The notes: generated from the letters alone by a model not told the origin. A stretch of DNA of 28,805 bases from CAYNLG01 sp964397995 (GCA_964397995.1 CAYNLG010000049.1:1-28805); one strand, 5' to 3'; positions 7,794-16,286 are shown, counted from the first letter of the stretch. Numbers and translations are program-made.

Positions 7794-8297
7794 ATGCGGA
7801 TGGATGCCCTTACACGCGACCTGCTTGACGAGGCCGCCCGGCTCTACGTGGACGAGGCCTACGCCGGGGCTGCGCTCCCGGAGGCCGTCCGGGCCCGCCT
7901 GCAGTGGCCCCGGGCCGAGGCCCTGGTCGACCTCCTGGCCGGGGAGCCGTTCGAACGCGACCCCGAGGGGCCTCCGAACGCGTGGCAGCGGGTGCGGCTG
8001 CGTCTCGGCGGCGCGCGGTATCCGCACATGAAGCTGGGCCTCGACCGGGTGCCCGAGACCGACCAGTGGGTGCTGGTCGTCGATACGCACGACGGTCTGC
8101 TTGCGGAGGCCGCCGGGCCCGGCGAACGCGACGCCGTCGAGGCCCTCGTGCGGGGCAACGCCGAGCTCAAGGGTCGCATCGAACGGCGCTGGACCGAAGC
8201 CGGCTTGCCGACCTTCTCGCGCTACGTCCGCGACCACCTGTCCGAGCGAACCCGGGCCCGGGCCGACGCGGCCGGGCCGACCGACGAGACGCCATGA
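7794..8297 (+). CDS. Conserved hypothetical protein
   Basis: A 167-residue soluble protein that I do not recognise with certainty. It is rich in Arg, Glu and Asp, with a distinctive middle part (ARYPHMKLGLDRVP, then WVLVVDTHDGL) and a helical C-terminus (NAELKGRIERRWTEAGLPTF, then RYVRDHL). There is no signal peptide or membrane segment. Start choice: ATG 7794 (MRMDAL) or ATG 7800; neither has a good Shine-Dalgarno sequence. The upstream in-frame extension to 7674 covers the small membrane-protein gene and has no family-like character. Its stop overlaps the start of the histidine kinase gene as ATGA (8294-8297), so the two are translationally coupled and a link to that signalling system is likely. 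Confidence 0.75.
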   Translation: MRMDALTRDLLDEAARLYVDEAYAGAALPEAVRARLQWPRAEALVDLLAGEPFERDPEGPPNAWQRVRLRLGGARYPHMKLGLDRVPETDQWVLVVDTHDGLLAEAAGPGERDAVEALVRGNAELKGRIERRWTEAGLPTFSRYVRDHLSERTRARADAAGPTDETP

Positions 8298-9844
8298 AGG
8301 GCCTTCGCCTGACGCACAAGGTGGTGCTGTTCGTGCTGGTCGCGGCCGTGGCCGAGGGCCTGCTGATGGGCGGCATCCTCCACGCGAGCGGGACGGTGCG
8401 CCTGTCGTACGTGCTGATGGCCGCCGGCGTCGGCGCCCTGCTGACCGGACTGGTGGGCCTGTTCGTGGTGCGCCAGGTGACGGGGCCGCTCGCCCAGCTC
8501 AACGCCGCCGCACGCCGCATCGGCGAAGGCGACCTCGATACCGAGGTGCCGGTCCGATCCGGCGACGAGATCGGCCAGCTGGCGGGGAGCTTCCGCGACA
8601 TGCAGGGCCACCTGCGGGAGATGTACGCGGACCTGGAGCGGCTGGTCGAGGAGCGGACGGCCGAGCTCCAGGCCGCGAACCGCCTTGTCGAGTCGATCCT
8701 GGAATCCTCAACCGAGCACGCCATCATCGCGGCCGATGCTGAATGGGTTATCCTGACCTTCAACGAGGGGGCCCGCCGCACCTTCGGCTACGAGCCGGCC
8801 GAGATCATCGGGACGTCCTTCGAGCGGTTGGTGTCGGAGGAGGAGCGCGAGGACGCCCTCGGCCCGGCACGCATCGAGTGGCTGGCGACGCGCGGGCGGC
8901 ACGAGGGGGAGGGCGTCCGCGTCCGGTCGGGCGGCAACCGGTTCCCCGCGTGGACCGCCACCACCGTCCGACGCGACGCCGAGGGCCGGGTCGTCGGCTA
9001 CACCGTCATCTGCCGCGACATCACCCGCCGCAAGGCCCTGGAGCAGCGCCTCCGCGAGTACACCGACAACCTGGAACAGATGGTTGCCGAGAAGACCGGC
9101 CTGCTGGAGCGGATGAACGAGGACCTGCGGCGGGCGAACCAGCTGAAGACCCAGTTCCTGGCGAACATGAGTCACGAGTTGCGGACGCCGCTGGCGGCCA
9201 TCATCGGGTTCGCCGAAGCCATCCGCGACGGCGTGCCGGACGACCCCACCCCCGCCCAGCGGGCTTCCGCCGAGGACATCTACCAGGCCGGCCAGGAACT
9301 GCTCACCCTCATCAACAGCATCCTGGACTACTCGAAGCTCGAAGCCGGGGCCGTCAAGCTCGACCTCCAGGCCTGCGACCTGGGCGGCATCGTCGACGAC
9401 GTGTTCCGCGTCATCCGGAGCCTGGCGATCCGGCGCGGCGTGGCGCTGGAGGCCGACGTCGTCCCGCGCCCCTTCGAGTTGACCGCCGATCCCGTCAAGC
9501 TTAAGCAGATCCTGTACAATCTGTTGGCCAACGGGGTGAAGTTCACCGAGAAGGGCGGCGTGGTGAAGGTGCGGGCGCGGATGGAGCCCGAGACCGCCGT
9601 CATCCGTGTCATCGACACCGGCATCGGCATCGCGCCGGAGGACCAGGTGGCGATCTTCGAGGAGTTCCACCAGGCGGACCGGTCCTTGTCGCGGAGCCAC
9701 GAGGGCGCGGGCCTCGGCCTGGCGCTGACGCGCCGCCTCGTCGAGCTGCACGGCGGCGACATCGTTGTGGAGAGCCAACTCGGCCGCGGGACGACCTTCA
9801 CGGTGACGCTGCTCCGGGACATCGTCTCGGCCATCGAAATGTAA
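8294..9844 (+). CDS. Membrane histidine kinase (2 TM, HAMP, PAS, HisKA, HATPase)
   Basis: A 516-residue sensor kinase of the inner membrane. Two hydrophobic helices at about 9-31 and 36-58 are separated by only a few residues, so there is no extracytoplasmic sensor domain. HAMP follows at about 58-110, then a coiled-coil stretch, a PAS domain (about 130-255, with VICRDITRRK at its end), a second coiled coil and the HisKA dimerisation helix with the phosphorylated His at residue 294 (MSHELRTPLA). The HATPase domain has an N-box (LLANGVKF), G1 (DTGIGI) and G2 (GAGLGLAL). It overlaps the upstream hypothetical gene by four bases and is followed 12 bases later by a receiver-kinase hybrid. Signals are likely sensed within the membrane or by the cytoplasmic PAS domain. 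Confidence 0.93.
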   Translation: MKGLRLTHKVVLFVLVAAVAEGLLMGGILHASGTVRLSYVLMAAGVGALLTGLVGLFVVRQVTGPLAQLNAAARRIGEGDLDTEVPVRSGDEIGQLAGSFRDMQGHLREMYADLERLVEERTAELQAANRLVESILESSTEHAIIAADAEWVILTFNEGARRTFGYEPAEIIGTSFERLVSEEEREDALGPARIEWLATRGRHEGEGVRVRSGGNRFPAWTATTVRRDAEGRVVGYTVICRDITRRKALEQRLREYTDNLEQMVAEKTGLLERMNEDLRRANQLKTQFLANMSHELRTPLAAIIGFAEAIRDGVPDDPTPAQRASAEDIYQAGQELLTLINSILDYSKLEAGAVKLDLQACDLGGIVDDVFRVIRSLAIRRGVALEADVVPRPFELTADPVKLKQILYNLLANGVKFTEKGGVVKVRARMEPETAVIRVIDTGIGIAPEDQVAIFEEFHQADRSLSRSHEGAGLGLALTRRLVELHGGDIVVESQLGRGTTFTVTLLRDIVSAIEM

Positions 9845-9856
9845 GGGGGACGTGCC

Positions 9857-11335
9857 ATGAGCGACCCAAAGCCCGAAACCAGCGGCCGCATCCTCGTCGT
9901 CGACGACTATGCCGCCAACGTCCGCCTGTTGGAGCGGAACCTCCAGGCCTCCGGGTACGCCACCCTGGCCGCCTACGACGGCGAGGAGACCCTGGAGAAG
10001 GTGCGGACCGAACGGCCGGACCTGATCCTGCTGGACGTGATGCTGCCGAAGATCGACGGGTTCGAGGTCTGCCGCCGTCTGCGCGCCGACGAAACCACGG
10101 CCGTCATCCCGATCATCATGATCACGGCCCTGAAAGAGACCGAGGACCGGATCCGCGGCCTGGAAGCCGGGGCCGACGACTTCATCTCGAAGCCGTTCGA
10201 CCGCGGGGAGTTGCTCGCGCGCGTCAAGAGCCTCCTCCAGATCAAGTACTACCGGACGATGCTGGCGGAGCGCGAGAAGTTCGACGCGGTCATCCAGGAC
10301 CTGTCCCACGGCATCGTCGTGACGGACGGCGACTGGAATATCCAGGTGGCCAGCCGGCGCGCGGCCGAGCTGCTCGGCTTCGACGGCGAGGACCTGACCG
10401 GCCGCCGCTTGGAAGACGTCCTGGACAAGCTCCGGGTCGATCCCTCGATGGAGGCCCTCCGCCAGAGCCGCGCCCGCGCCGTCACGGTGGAACTGACGCG
10501 GGAGGAACCGCCCGCGCCGCCGGTATACCTGGCGGGCCGGTACACGCGGATCGAAGGTCCACAGGGGGGCCTGTACAGCGGGGCCCTCGTGTTCCGCGAC
10601 ATCACCGAGATGCGCCGCCGCGAGCACCTCAAGCGCGACTTCCTCCGTCTGATCAGCCACAAGCTGAAAACGCCGCTGACGACCGTCGTGGGATTCCTCG
10701 AGATGATCGAAGGCGGGAAGTACGGCGAGGTGCCGCCCGAGATGACGCGGCCGCTACGGTCGGTCTCCACGAGCGTGCGGAACCTGGCTGACGTCATCGA
10801 GAAGATCCTGACTTACGCGAGCCTGACGGCCACCGAACTGGAACGGGCCGGAGGCGACGCCGACGTGGGCGCCGTCCTCGGCCGCGTCCGCGAACGCCTG
10901 GAGCACCGGTACCCCGGCCGCGAGGTCCGGTACGACTTCCGGATTCCGGGCGACCTGCCCCGGGCCCGGATCCGGGAGGAGCTTCTCTCCATTGTGCTCG
11001 ACAACCTGATGGACAATGCCGTCAAATTCAACACGGCCGAGGCGCCGTGCGCCGAGGTCTGGGCGGAACTGACCGACAACCAGTGGCTGTGGGTTCACGT
11101 CCGCGACAACGGTCCCGGCATCCCCGCGTCGGAGCGCGAGGAAATCTTCGCCGACTTCAGCCAGGTCGAGGAGGGCCCCTTCGTCGGCAACATCGCCGGC
11201 ATCGGGCTGGGCCTGTCGACGGCGCGGCGCATCGTCGAGACGTGGCACGGGACGCTGGAGGTGGACTCCGCGGTGGGCGAGGGTTCCACGTTCAGCTTCA
11301 CGATGCCCTCGGAACACGCCCCGGCCGGCGAGTGA
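9857..11335 (+). CDS. Hybrid response regulator-PAS-histidine kinase
   Basis: A 492-residue cytoplasmic protein with an N-terminal receiver (about 10-128; acidic pair D16/D17, phospho-acceptor D60 in LLDVMLP, and Lys in ISKPF). A PAS domain follows (about 140-260, ending GALVFRDITEMRRRE), then a HisKA helix with His268 (ISHKLKTPLT) and a HATPase domain (N-box LMDNAVKF, G1 DNGPGI, G2 GIGLGLSTARR). There is no membrane segment and no DNA-binding output. With the receiver ahead of the kinase, phosphorylation by the upstream membrane kinase could control this kinase. A purine-rich GGGGGA box precedes ATG 9857. The stop lies 12 bases from the stop of the convergent receiver gene. Confidence 0.93.
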   Translation: MSDPKPETSGRILVVDDYAANVRLLERNLQASGYATLAAYDGEETLEKVRTERPDLILLDVMLPKIDGFEVCRRLRADETTAVIPIIMITALKETEDRIRGLEAGADDFISKPFDRGELLARVKSLLQIKYYRTMLAEREKFDAVIQDLSHGIVVTDGDWNIQVASRRAAELLGFDGEDLTGRRLEDVLDKLRVDPSMEALRQSRARAVTVELTREEPPAPPVYLAGRYTRIEGPQGGLYSGALVFRDITEMRRREHLKRDFLRLISHKLKTPLTTVVGFLEMIEGGKYGEVPPEMTRPLRSVSTSVRNLADVIEKILTYASLTATELERAGGDADVGAVLGRVRERLEHRYPGREVRYDFRIPGDLPRARIREELLSIVLDNLMDNAVKFNTAEAPCAEVWAELTDNQWLWVHVRDNGPGIPASEREEIFADFSQVEEGPFVGNIAGIGLGLSTARRIVETWHGTLEVDSAVGEGSTFSFTMPSEHAPAGE

Positions 11336-11347
11336 CGGGCCGGCGCG

Positions 11348-12139
11348 CTACGCTGGGGGCGGCAGGCGGGTCTCCATCACCACGGCGTCGCCGTCCTGCG
11401 TCTGCCGGTCGATGATCCCGGCGTCGGTGAATCCCGCGGGCACCAGGGCGTCCGGGTCGAGGTGCTCGACCAGGAACGCCTCGGCGACGTCCTCTTCGGC
11501 GGGGGCGAAGCGCAGCCGCAGATGTTCCTCGCCCAACTCCGCCGTGAGCCGCACCGGCACCACCCCGCGGTTCGCGGCCGCCCACTCCGCGGCCGCATCC
11601 CCGAGATGGACGAGCCCCGTGCGCAGGGCCTCGATACGCCGGGCGTCCAGCGCGGTGCGGCAGTAGAGGGCGGTGACGAGGCCGTTCAGGGCCTTGAGGC
11701 CGGCGAGCGAGGTGGTCAGGTCGAACGTCGTCCGGAACGTCTCCTGGGCCTCGATCTGGCGCGCCCGCGCCAGGCACGCCTCCAGCCGCGACACCAGGCC
11801 GATCGGGCTGAACGGCTTCGTCATGTAATCGTCGGCCCCGGCCTCGAAGGCGACGCGTCGGTCGTTGTCGCCCTGCAGGGCCGTCAGGACCAGGATCGGA
11901 ATGGCACGCGTGGCCGGGTCCGTCTTGAGGCGGCGGCAGACGTCGAGGCCCGAGAGCTTCGGCAACATGAGGTCGAGGACGATGGCTGCCGGCCGGGATG
12001 CCTCGGCCTCGGCGAGACCGGCTTCGCCATCGAGGGCCGGGACGGGGTCCATCCCCTCGGCCGCCAGCACCTCACAGACGAGGTCGTTGATTTCGGGCTC
12101 GTCCTCGACGACGAGCACACGCTCACCGGGGTTGCTCAT
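11348..12139 (-). CDS. Response regulator with degenerate GHKL/RsbW-like C-terminal domain
   Basis: A 263-residue cytoplasmic protein. The receiver (about 6-125) is intact: acidic residues in VVEDEPE, phospho-acceptor D56 in VLDLMLPK, Thr in VLTALQ and Lys in MTKPF. The C-terminal half (about 135-263) is not a DNA-binding domain. Its helix-then-sheet layout (ALRTGLVHLGDAAAEWAAAN, then VRLTAELGEEHLRLRFAPAE) resembles an anti-sigma-factor kinase (HATPase_c_2) fold, but the Asn of the N-box and the glycine loops are not visible. The likely role is binding rather than phosphotransfer, as an inference. It converges on the two-kinase operon and has its own promoter, so it is a plausible phosphorylation target of those kinases. 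Confidence 0.8.
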   Translation of the reverse strand: MSNPGERVLVVEDEPEINDLVCEVLAAEGMDPVPALDGEAGLAEAEASRPAAIVLDLMLPKLSGLDVCRRLKTDPATRAIPILVLTALQGDNDRRVAFEAGADDYMTKPFSPIGLVSRLEACLARARQIEAQETFRTTFDLTTSLAGLKALNGLVTALYCRTALDARRIEALRTGLVHLGDAAAEWAAANRGVVPVRLTAELGEEHLRLRFAPAEEDVAEAFLVEHLDPDALVPAGFTDAGIIDRQTQDGDAVVMETRLPPPA

Positions 12140-12155
12140 GGCCGCTCGGTCCCCC

Positions 12156-12178
12156 GGGCCGCCGTGCTCCGGCGGCCC
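12156..12178 (-). promoter_or_regulatory. Hairpin in the 5' leader of the response-regulator mRNA
   Basis: Arms 12156-12164 and 12170-12178 form a perfect 9-bp GC stem with a 5-nt loop, located between the predicted transcription start and the ribosome site of the regulator gene. No T tail follows on the minus strand, so it is not an intrinsic terminator. It may stabilise or regulate the mRNA. Confidence 0.35.
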
Positions 12179-12195
12179 CGACTCGCTCTCGGGCG

Positions 12196-12224
12196 AGGAT
12201 AGTCGGCTCGCGCGAGCTCCGCAA
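12196..12224 (-). promoter_or_regulatory. Promoter with internal palindrome for the response-regulator gene
   Basis: On the minus strand TTGCGG (12219-12224) and TATCCT (12196-12201) are 17 bp apart, with transcription expected near 12189, about 50 bases before ATG. The spacer contains a perfect 12-bp palindrome, GCTCGCGCGAGC (12206-12217), placed as an operator would be. Confidence 0.45.
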
Positions 12225-12257
12225 GGGGGTGCGCGGGTTCATGGAGACGGATGTCGC

Positions 12258-15200
12258 TCAGTCCAGCGGATCGAGCGCCGGGGCCGCCAGCGCGTCCAGG
12301 TCCAGCGCCTCGGCCTCGGCCAACACGTCGACCGGGAGGCGGCGCGGTGCGCCGGGGACCGGCCGAACCCGGGCGGCCGGCAGGCGGTGTCCCCGCACCG
12401 GGCTCGCGCCGCTGGCGACGCGGGGCGCTCGGGCCGGGCCGGCCGGATCGATCGCCTGCCGCGGGAGGTCCACGTGCCGCGCGGACTCGGGCCGACCGGT
12501 GTCCGGCGGCGCGGCCGCCTCGTCGGCCCGGTCGGTACCCGCGGGAGGGGCGTCGGGTAAAGCCGCAGCCGCCAGCGGAGCAACCACGGCGTCGCCGGCG
12601 CCGGTGCCCAGGGGCTCGACCGGGTGCCCCGCCGGCGTCCACCAGTTCTGGGCCATCAGAAAGTAGTCCGCCGTGTTCACCAGCCCGTCGCCCGTGAAGT
12701 CGCCGTCGGTCCACGTCCCGGCCAGGAACCAGCAGTCGGCCATCGCGAAGTAGTCCGCCGTGTCGACGAACTGGTCGCCGGTGGCGTCGCCGGGCCAGGA
12801 GGCCCCGAGTTGGGGCTCGGCGTCTGCGCCAGGCGGCACGGGTACGACGGGGGCCGACCCGACGGGCTCAACCCAGCCGGCTTGTTCGACCTGGCCGAGG
12901 CGGTACTGGGTGGGCGGCAGGTTGGGGAACTCGAACAGCCCGTCGGCACCGGTCACGACGCCCGGCTCGCTGCCGGATTCCCACGAGCCGTTCTGGTTGA
13001 GGTCGAGGAAGATCGTCCAACCCTCGAGGCCGGGCTCCTCCGGGTCCATCTCGCCGTTGGCGTTGGCGTCGTAGAACTTGTGGCCGCGAATGCTGCCCGG
13101 CAGGTAGTTGCCGAAGTCGACGTCGGAGGCCGCGGTCTCGCTCGTCACGGTGACGACGTGGTGCCCGCCGCCGGGGGCGGTCTGGACCCAGCCGTCCTGG
13201 GCCCCCTCGCGGACGGTGTAGATGCCGGCCTCGACGACGAAGCTGTAGCGGCCGGCGGCGTCGGTGGTGGCCATCGGCTCGGACGCCTCGGTCTGGAGGC
13301 CCAGCCACCAACTGTTCAGCGTGCCGCCGATCACAAAGCCCTGGAAGAAGTCGTCGATCCGGAGCGTCCAGGTGCCGTTGGGGTTCTCGCCGTCGAACCA
13401 GGCGAGGGCTTCCTCGGGCTGGTAGCTCCCCCAGAAGGGGGCGGCGCCCCACGAGATCGGCGTCCCGGCCTCGTCGTCCAGGACCGTGTTGGTGAAGTTG
13501 TCGTCGTAGCCGCCCACGGCCGTGAAGAGCAGGATGGTCGTGCCCTGCGGGCTCGTCAGGAAGGCGTCCAGGTCCGAGTCGTACGTGTGCGAGATGTCGA
13601 GCCACAGGTCCAGGTCCGCCACGGTGCCCGTCACGCCCGAGACGGTCAGCGTCGAGGTGATGGTGCTGGAGTCGGGAATCGCCTTCGGCACGTCCCACGA
13701 GGCGATCCACTGGCGGTCCGTGAGATAGCTGTCGTCCCACTGGCCGTTGTTGTTCAGGTCGAGGTAGATGTTCCAGTTGCGGATGCCGGGCTCGCCGGCG
13801 TCCTGCGTCCCGTTGCCGTTGAAGTCATGCCACTTGACGCCCGTGATGCCGCCCGTCTGGTAGTTGCCGAAATCCAGGTCGCCGCGGATCTCGTTCTCGC
13901 CGACGGTGACCAGGTGGCGTCCTGACGCGGGGTCCGTCCGCGTCCAGCCCTCCTGGAGCACCTCGCGGACGATGTGGGTGCCCGGCTCGACGGCAAAGTT
14001 GTAGTGGCCGAGGGCGTCGGTCTGGACGTTCGGCTCGGCCACCGCCGTCTGGAGGACCAGCGTCCAACCGTTCAGCGTGCCGCCGGGCGCCAGGTTCGAG
14101 TCGTCCGTCACACGGAGGGTCCACAGGCCGTTGGGGACCTGGCCATCGAAGTCGGCGAGCAGGCCCTCGGGCCGGTAGCTGCCGATGAAGGGGGCGGCTC
14201 CGTCGGTGACGGCGGTGGCTGCCTCGTCGTCCAGCGTGCCCTGGAAGTCGTCGCCATAGTTTCCCACGTCCGTGAAGAGCTCGACCATGGTGCCGGAGGG
14301 GCTGACCAGGTACACGTCGAGATCAGCGTCGTAGGGGTGCGTGATATTGACCGCGACGTTGACGTCGGCGATGCGGCCCTCCAGGCCCGAGACGGTCAGC
14401 GTCGAGGTGATGGTCGAACTGGTGGGGATGGTCTTCGGGACGTCGCCCGAGGGGCGCCACACGGGGTCGCCCGCGCCAGCGGTGTCCCACGCCCCGTTGT
14501 CGTTCAGGTCCAGGTACACGCGCCAGCCGGGCAGGCCGGGCTCGTCGGGGTCGCGGTGGCGGTCCTGGTCGCGGTCGTAGTACGTGGTGCCCTGGAGGCG
14601 GGAGCCGGTCTGCTGGCCGAGCGCGCGGGCGAGGTTGAGGCGGCCGCCCGTGACGCTCTTGCCCTGGAGGCCGGGCACCGCGTCGACGCTGCCGAGAAGG
14701 GCCTGCTTGATCTGCGAGAGGCCGGCGGTCGGCATGGTGGACCAGACGAGCGCGGCCGCGCCCGCCACGTACGGGGCGGCCATGCTGGTGCCGGAGGCGG
14801 TGTCGTAGTACGTCGAATCGCCGTACATCTGCATAAACGGGGTCATGTAGGTAGGCATGGTGCTCAGGATGTCCACGCCGGGCGCCCCGAGGTCGACGCT
14901 CGCGGCCCCATAGTTGGAGAAGTCGGCAAGGTTGTCCCAGCGGTCGGTGGCGGCCACGGAGACGACGTTCGCGAGGCCGTAGGAGGCGGGGTAGACGGGC
15001 CAGAAGTCGTTGTCGTCGCCGACGCCGTCCCAGCCGCCGTTGCCGGCGGCGGCCACGAAGAGGATGCCGGCGTCGCCGGCGGCCTCGACCGCGTCGTGCT
15101 CGGCGTGGGTGAAGTACTCGAACCCGTAACTGCCGTTGATGACCCGGACGTTGACGCCGTACTGGGCCCGGGCGTAGGTGGCGTAGTTGATGCAGCTGAC

Positions 15201-16094
15201 GATCTCGGTGGTGTAGGCGTAGCCCCAGGCGTCGAGGGCCTTGAGGGCCATGAGGCTGACGTCCCAGTTGACGCCGGCCACGCCCGTGCCGTCGTCGCCG
15301 GCGGCGCCGATGATCCCCGCCACGTGCGTTCCGTGGCCCATGCCGTCGCGCGGGTCGCCGTCCATGTCGCCGAAGTCGAAGCCGTGGACGTCATCGATGA
15401 AGCCGTTGCCGTCGTCGTCGATGCCGTTGCCGGCCACCTCGCCGGGATGGGTCCACATGTTCGGGGCGAGGTCCAGGTGGTTGTAGTCGATGCCCGTGTC
15501 GATGACCGCGACGATGATTTCGGACGAGCCGGTGGCGATGTCCCACGCGTCGACGGCGTCGATGTCGGCGCCGGCCATGCCGCCCTGCTGACCCGTGTTG
15601 CGCAGGCCCCACTGCTCGCCGAACCGGGGGTCGTCCGGGACGCTCTGGGCCTGGACGCGGACGTTGGGCGTGTAATGGGCGACGGCGTCGGTTGCGCCGA
15701 GCCAGGCGTCAATCGCGTCGATCGGCACGCCCGGCGCCCGGACGAGCACCTGGCCCGCCAGCCCCAGGCCGCGCACCACGTCGAAGGCCACATCGCCCCC
15801 GGTCAGCGCCGCGGCCACGTCGCCGACGCTCCCGACGTCGGCCAGAGCCGAGTCGCTGAGCTGGACGATCCACTCGCCCGCGGCGGCCTGGACGTCGCGC
15901 CCACCCCACGTCAGGTCGGTGACGTTTCGCCCGATCGGGTCGGCCTCCAGCGCCGTGCCGCCCACCGGGCCGGCTTCGGCGAACCACGCGGCCGAGACGA
16001 GGTCCGCGGATGCGGTGAAGACACCATCGCCCGAGAGCAGGAGACGGGCTTCCAGGGCCTCGAAGACGGGATACCACAGCCCACGGTCATCCAT
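12258..16094 (-). CDS. Large secreted S8 (subtilisin-like) protease with SdrD/B-like repeats, two P domains and dockerin repeats
   Basis: A 1278-residue protein. The N-terminus has the planctomycete LEPR-XLL-type motif (ALEARLLLSGDG) in place of a classical signal peptide. A propeptide-like region covers about 55-165. The peptidase S8 domain is complete: Asp199 (AVIDTGID), His254 (GHGTHVAG), oxyanion Asn in AAAGNGG and Ser437 (SGTSMAAP). Three SdrD/B-type segments follow, each starting with a pattern like DxNxNGxxDxxEPGLxGW. The first two each contain an inserted proprotein-convertase P domain. Two planctomycete dockerin-like repeats come next (GDATGDQFVDTADY, DFTGDGLVNTADY), then a Pro/Ala/Arg-rich tail. 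ATG 16094 follows a GGGGGA box; an in-frame TTG at 16124 would add ten residues. It probably acts at the cell surface, with calcium binding and substrates unknown. Confidence 0.88.
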   Translation of the reverse strand: MDDRGLWYPVFEALEARLLLSGDGVFTASADLVSAAWFAEAGPVGGTALEADPIGRNVTDLTWGGRDVQAAAGEWIVQLSDSALADVGSVGDVAAALTGGDVAFDVVRGLGLAGQVLVRAPGVPIDAIDAWLGATDAVAHYTPNVRVQAQSVPDDPRFGEQWGLRNTGQQGGMAGADIDAVDAWDIATGSSEIIVAVIDTGIDYNHLDLAPNMWTHPGEVAGNGIDDDGNGFIDDVHGFDFGDMDGDPRDGMGHGTHVAGIIGAAGDDGTGVAGVNWDVSLMALKALDAWGYAYTTEIVSCINYATYARAQYGVNVRVINGSYGFEYFTHAEHDAVEAAGDAGILFVAAAGNGGWDGVGDDNDFWPVYPASYGLANVVSVAATDRWDNLADFSNYGAASVDLGAPGVDILSTMPTYMTPFMQMYGDSTYYDTASGTSMAAPYVAGAAALVWSTMPTAGLSQIKQALLGSVDAVPGLQGKSVTGGRLNLARALGQQTGSRLQGTTYYDRDQDRHRDPDEPGLPGWRVYLDLNDNGAWDTAGAGDPVWRPSGDVPKTIPTSSTITSTLTVSGLEGRIADVNVAVNITHPYDADLDVYLVSPSGTMVELFTDVGNYGDDFQGTLDDEAATAVTDGAAPFIGSYRPEGLLADFDGQVPNGLWTLRVTDDSNLAPGGTLNGWTLVLQTAVAEPNVQTDALGHYNFAVEPGTHIVREVLQEGWTRTDPASGRHLVTVGENEIRGDLDFGNYQTGGITGVKWHDFNGNGTQDAGEPGIRNWNIYLDLNNNGQWDDSYLTDRQWIASWDVPKAIPDSSTITSTLTVSGVTGTVADLDLWLDISHTYDSDLDAFLTSPQGTTILLFTAVGGYDDNFTNTVLDDEAGTPISWGAAPFWGSYQPEEALAWFDGENPNGTWTLRIDDFFQGFVIGGTLNSWWLGLQTEASEPMATTDAAGRYSFVVEAGIYTVREGAQDGWVQTAPGGGHHVVTVTSETAASDVDFGNYLPGSIRGHKFYDANANGEMDPEEPGLEGWTIFLDLNQNGSWESGSEPGVVTGADGLFEFPNLPPTQYRLGQVEQAGWVEPVGSAPVVPVPPGADAEPQLGASWPGDATGDQFVDTADYFAMADCWFLAGTWTDGDFTGDGLVNTADYFLMAQNWWTPAGHPVEPLGTGAGDAVVAPLAAAALPDAPPAGTDRADEAAAPPDTGRPESARHVDLPRQAIDPAGPARAPRVASGASPVRGHRLPAARVRPVPGAPRRLPVDVLAEAEALDLDALAAPALDPLD
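13636..13664. repeat. 29-bp direct repeat, copy 1 (start of P domain 2)
   Basis: Identical over 29 bp to 14386-14414 and exactly 750 bp (250 codons) away in the same frame. It encodes the ITSTLTVSG region at the head of each P domain. It reflects internal duplication of the SdrD/B plus P-domain module of the protease. Confidence 0.8.
14386..14414. repeat. 29-bp direct repeat, copy 2 (start of P domain 1)
   Basis: Partner of 13636-13664. The surrounding sequence is diverged, so this short stretch has been conserved or homogenised more than the rest of the duplicated module. Confidence 0.8.
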
Positions 16095-16171
16095 CGGGAA
16101 TCCCCCGGGTCCCACGTTTCTCAAAGAAAGCCACGGTCCGGCATGCGCGCCGAATGCGTCCCCAACACAGC

Positions 16172-16199
16172 ACTATACCGCATAGGACGCCCGGGGCAA
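16172..16199 (-). promoter_or_regulatory. Promoter of the S8 protease gene
   Basis: On the minus strand TTGCCC (16194-16199), a 16-bp spacer and TATAGT (16172-16177). Transcription would start near 16165, about 70 bases before ATG 16094. It is divergent from the DAHP synthase promoter, with 59 bp between the two -35 boxes. Confidence 0.55.
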
Positions 16200-16258
16200 A
16201 CGACTGTTCGCCGGAATGTGCGCCCGTGCGCCCGGGGCGGTGCTCACCGAACTTGCGC

Positions 16259-16286
16259 TTGACAGGCCCCGCCGGCGAGGTATAGT
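16259..16286 (+). promoter_or_regulatory. Strong sigma-70 promoter of the attenuator-controlled DAHP synthase gene
   Basis: Consensus TTGACA (16259-16264), a 16-bp spacer and TATAGT (16281-16286). The transcript should begin near 16293, giving a leader of about 230 bases before the DAHP synthase start. That leader holds a small reading frame and competing hairpins. Confidence 0.75.

Noticed and set aside
13974..16262. Plus-strand open frame of about 760 codons antisense to the protease
   Set aside because: Val/Gly/Asp-rich shadow of the protease coding frame. It has no motifs, and it covers the protease promoter.
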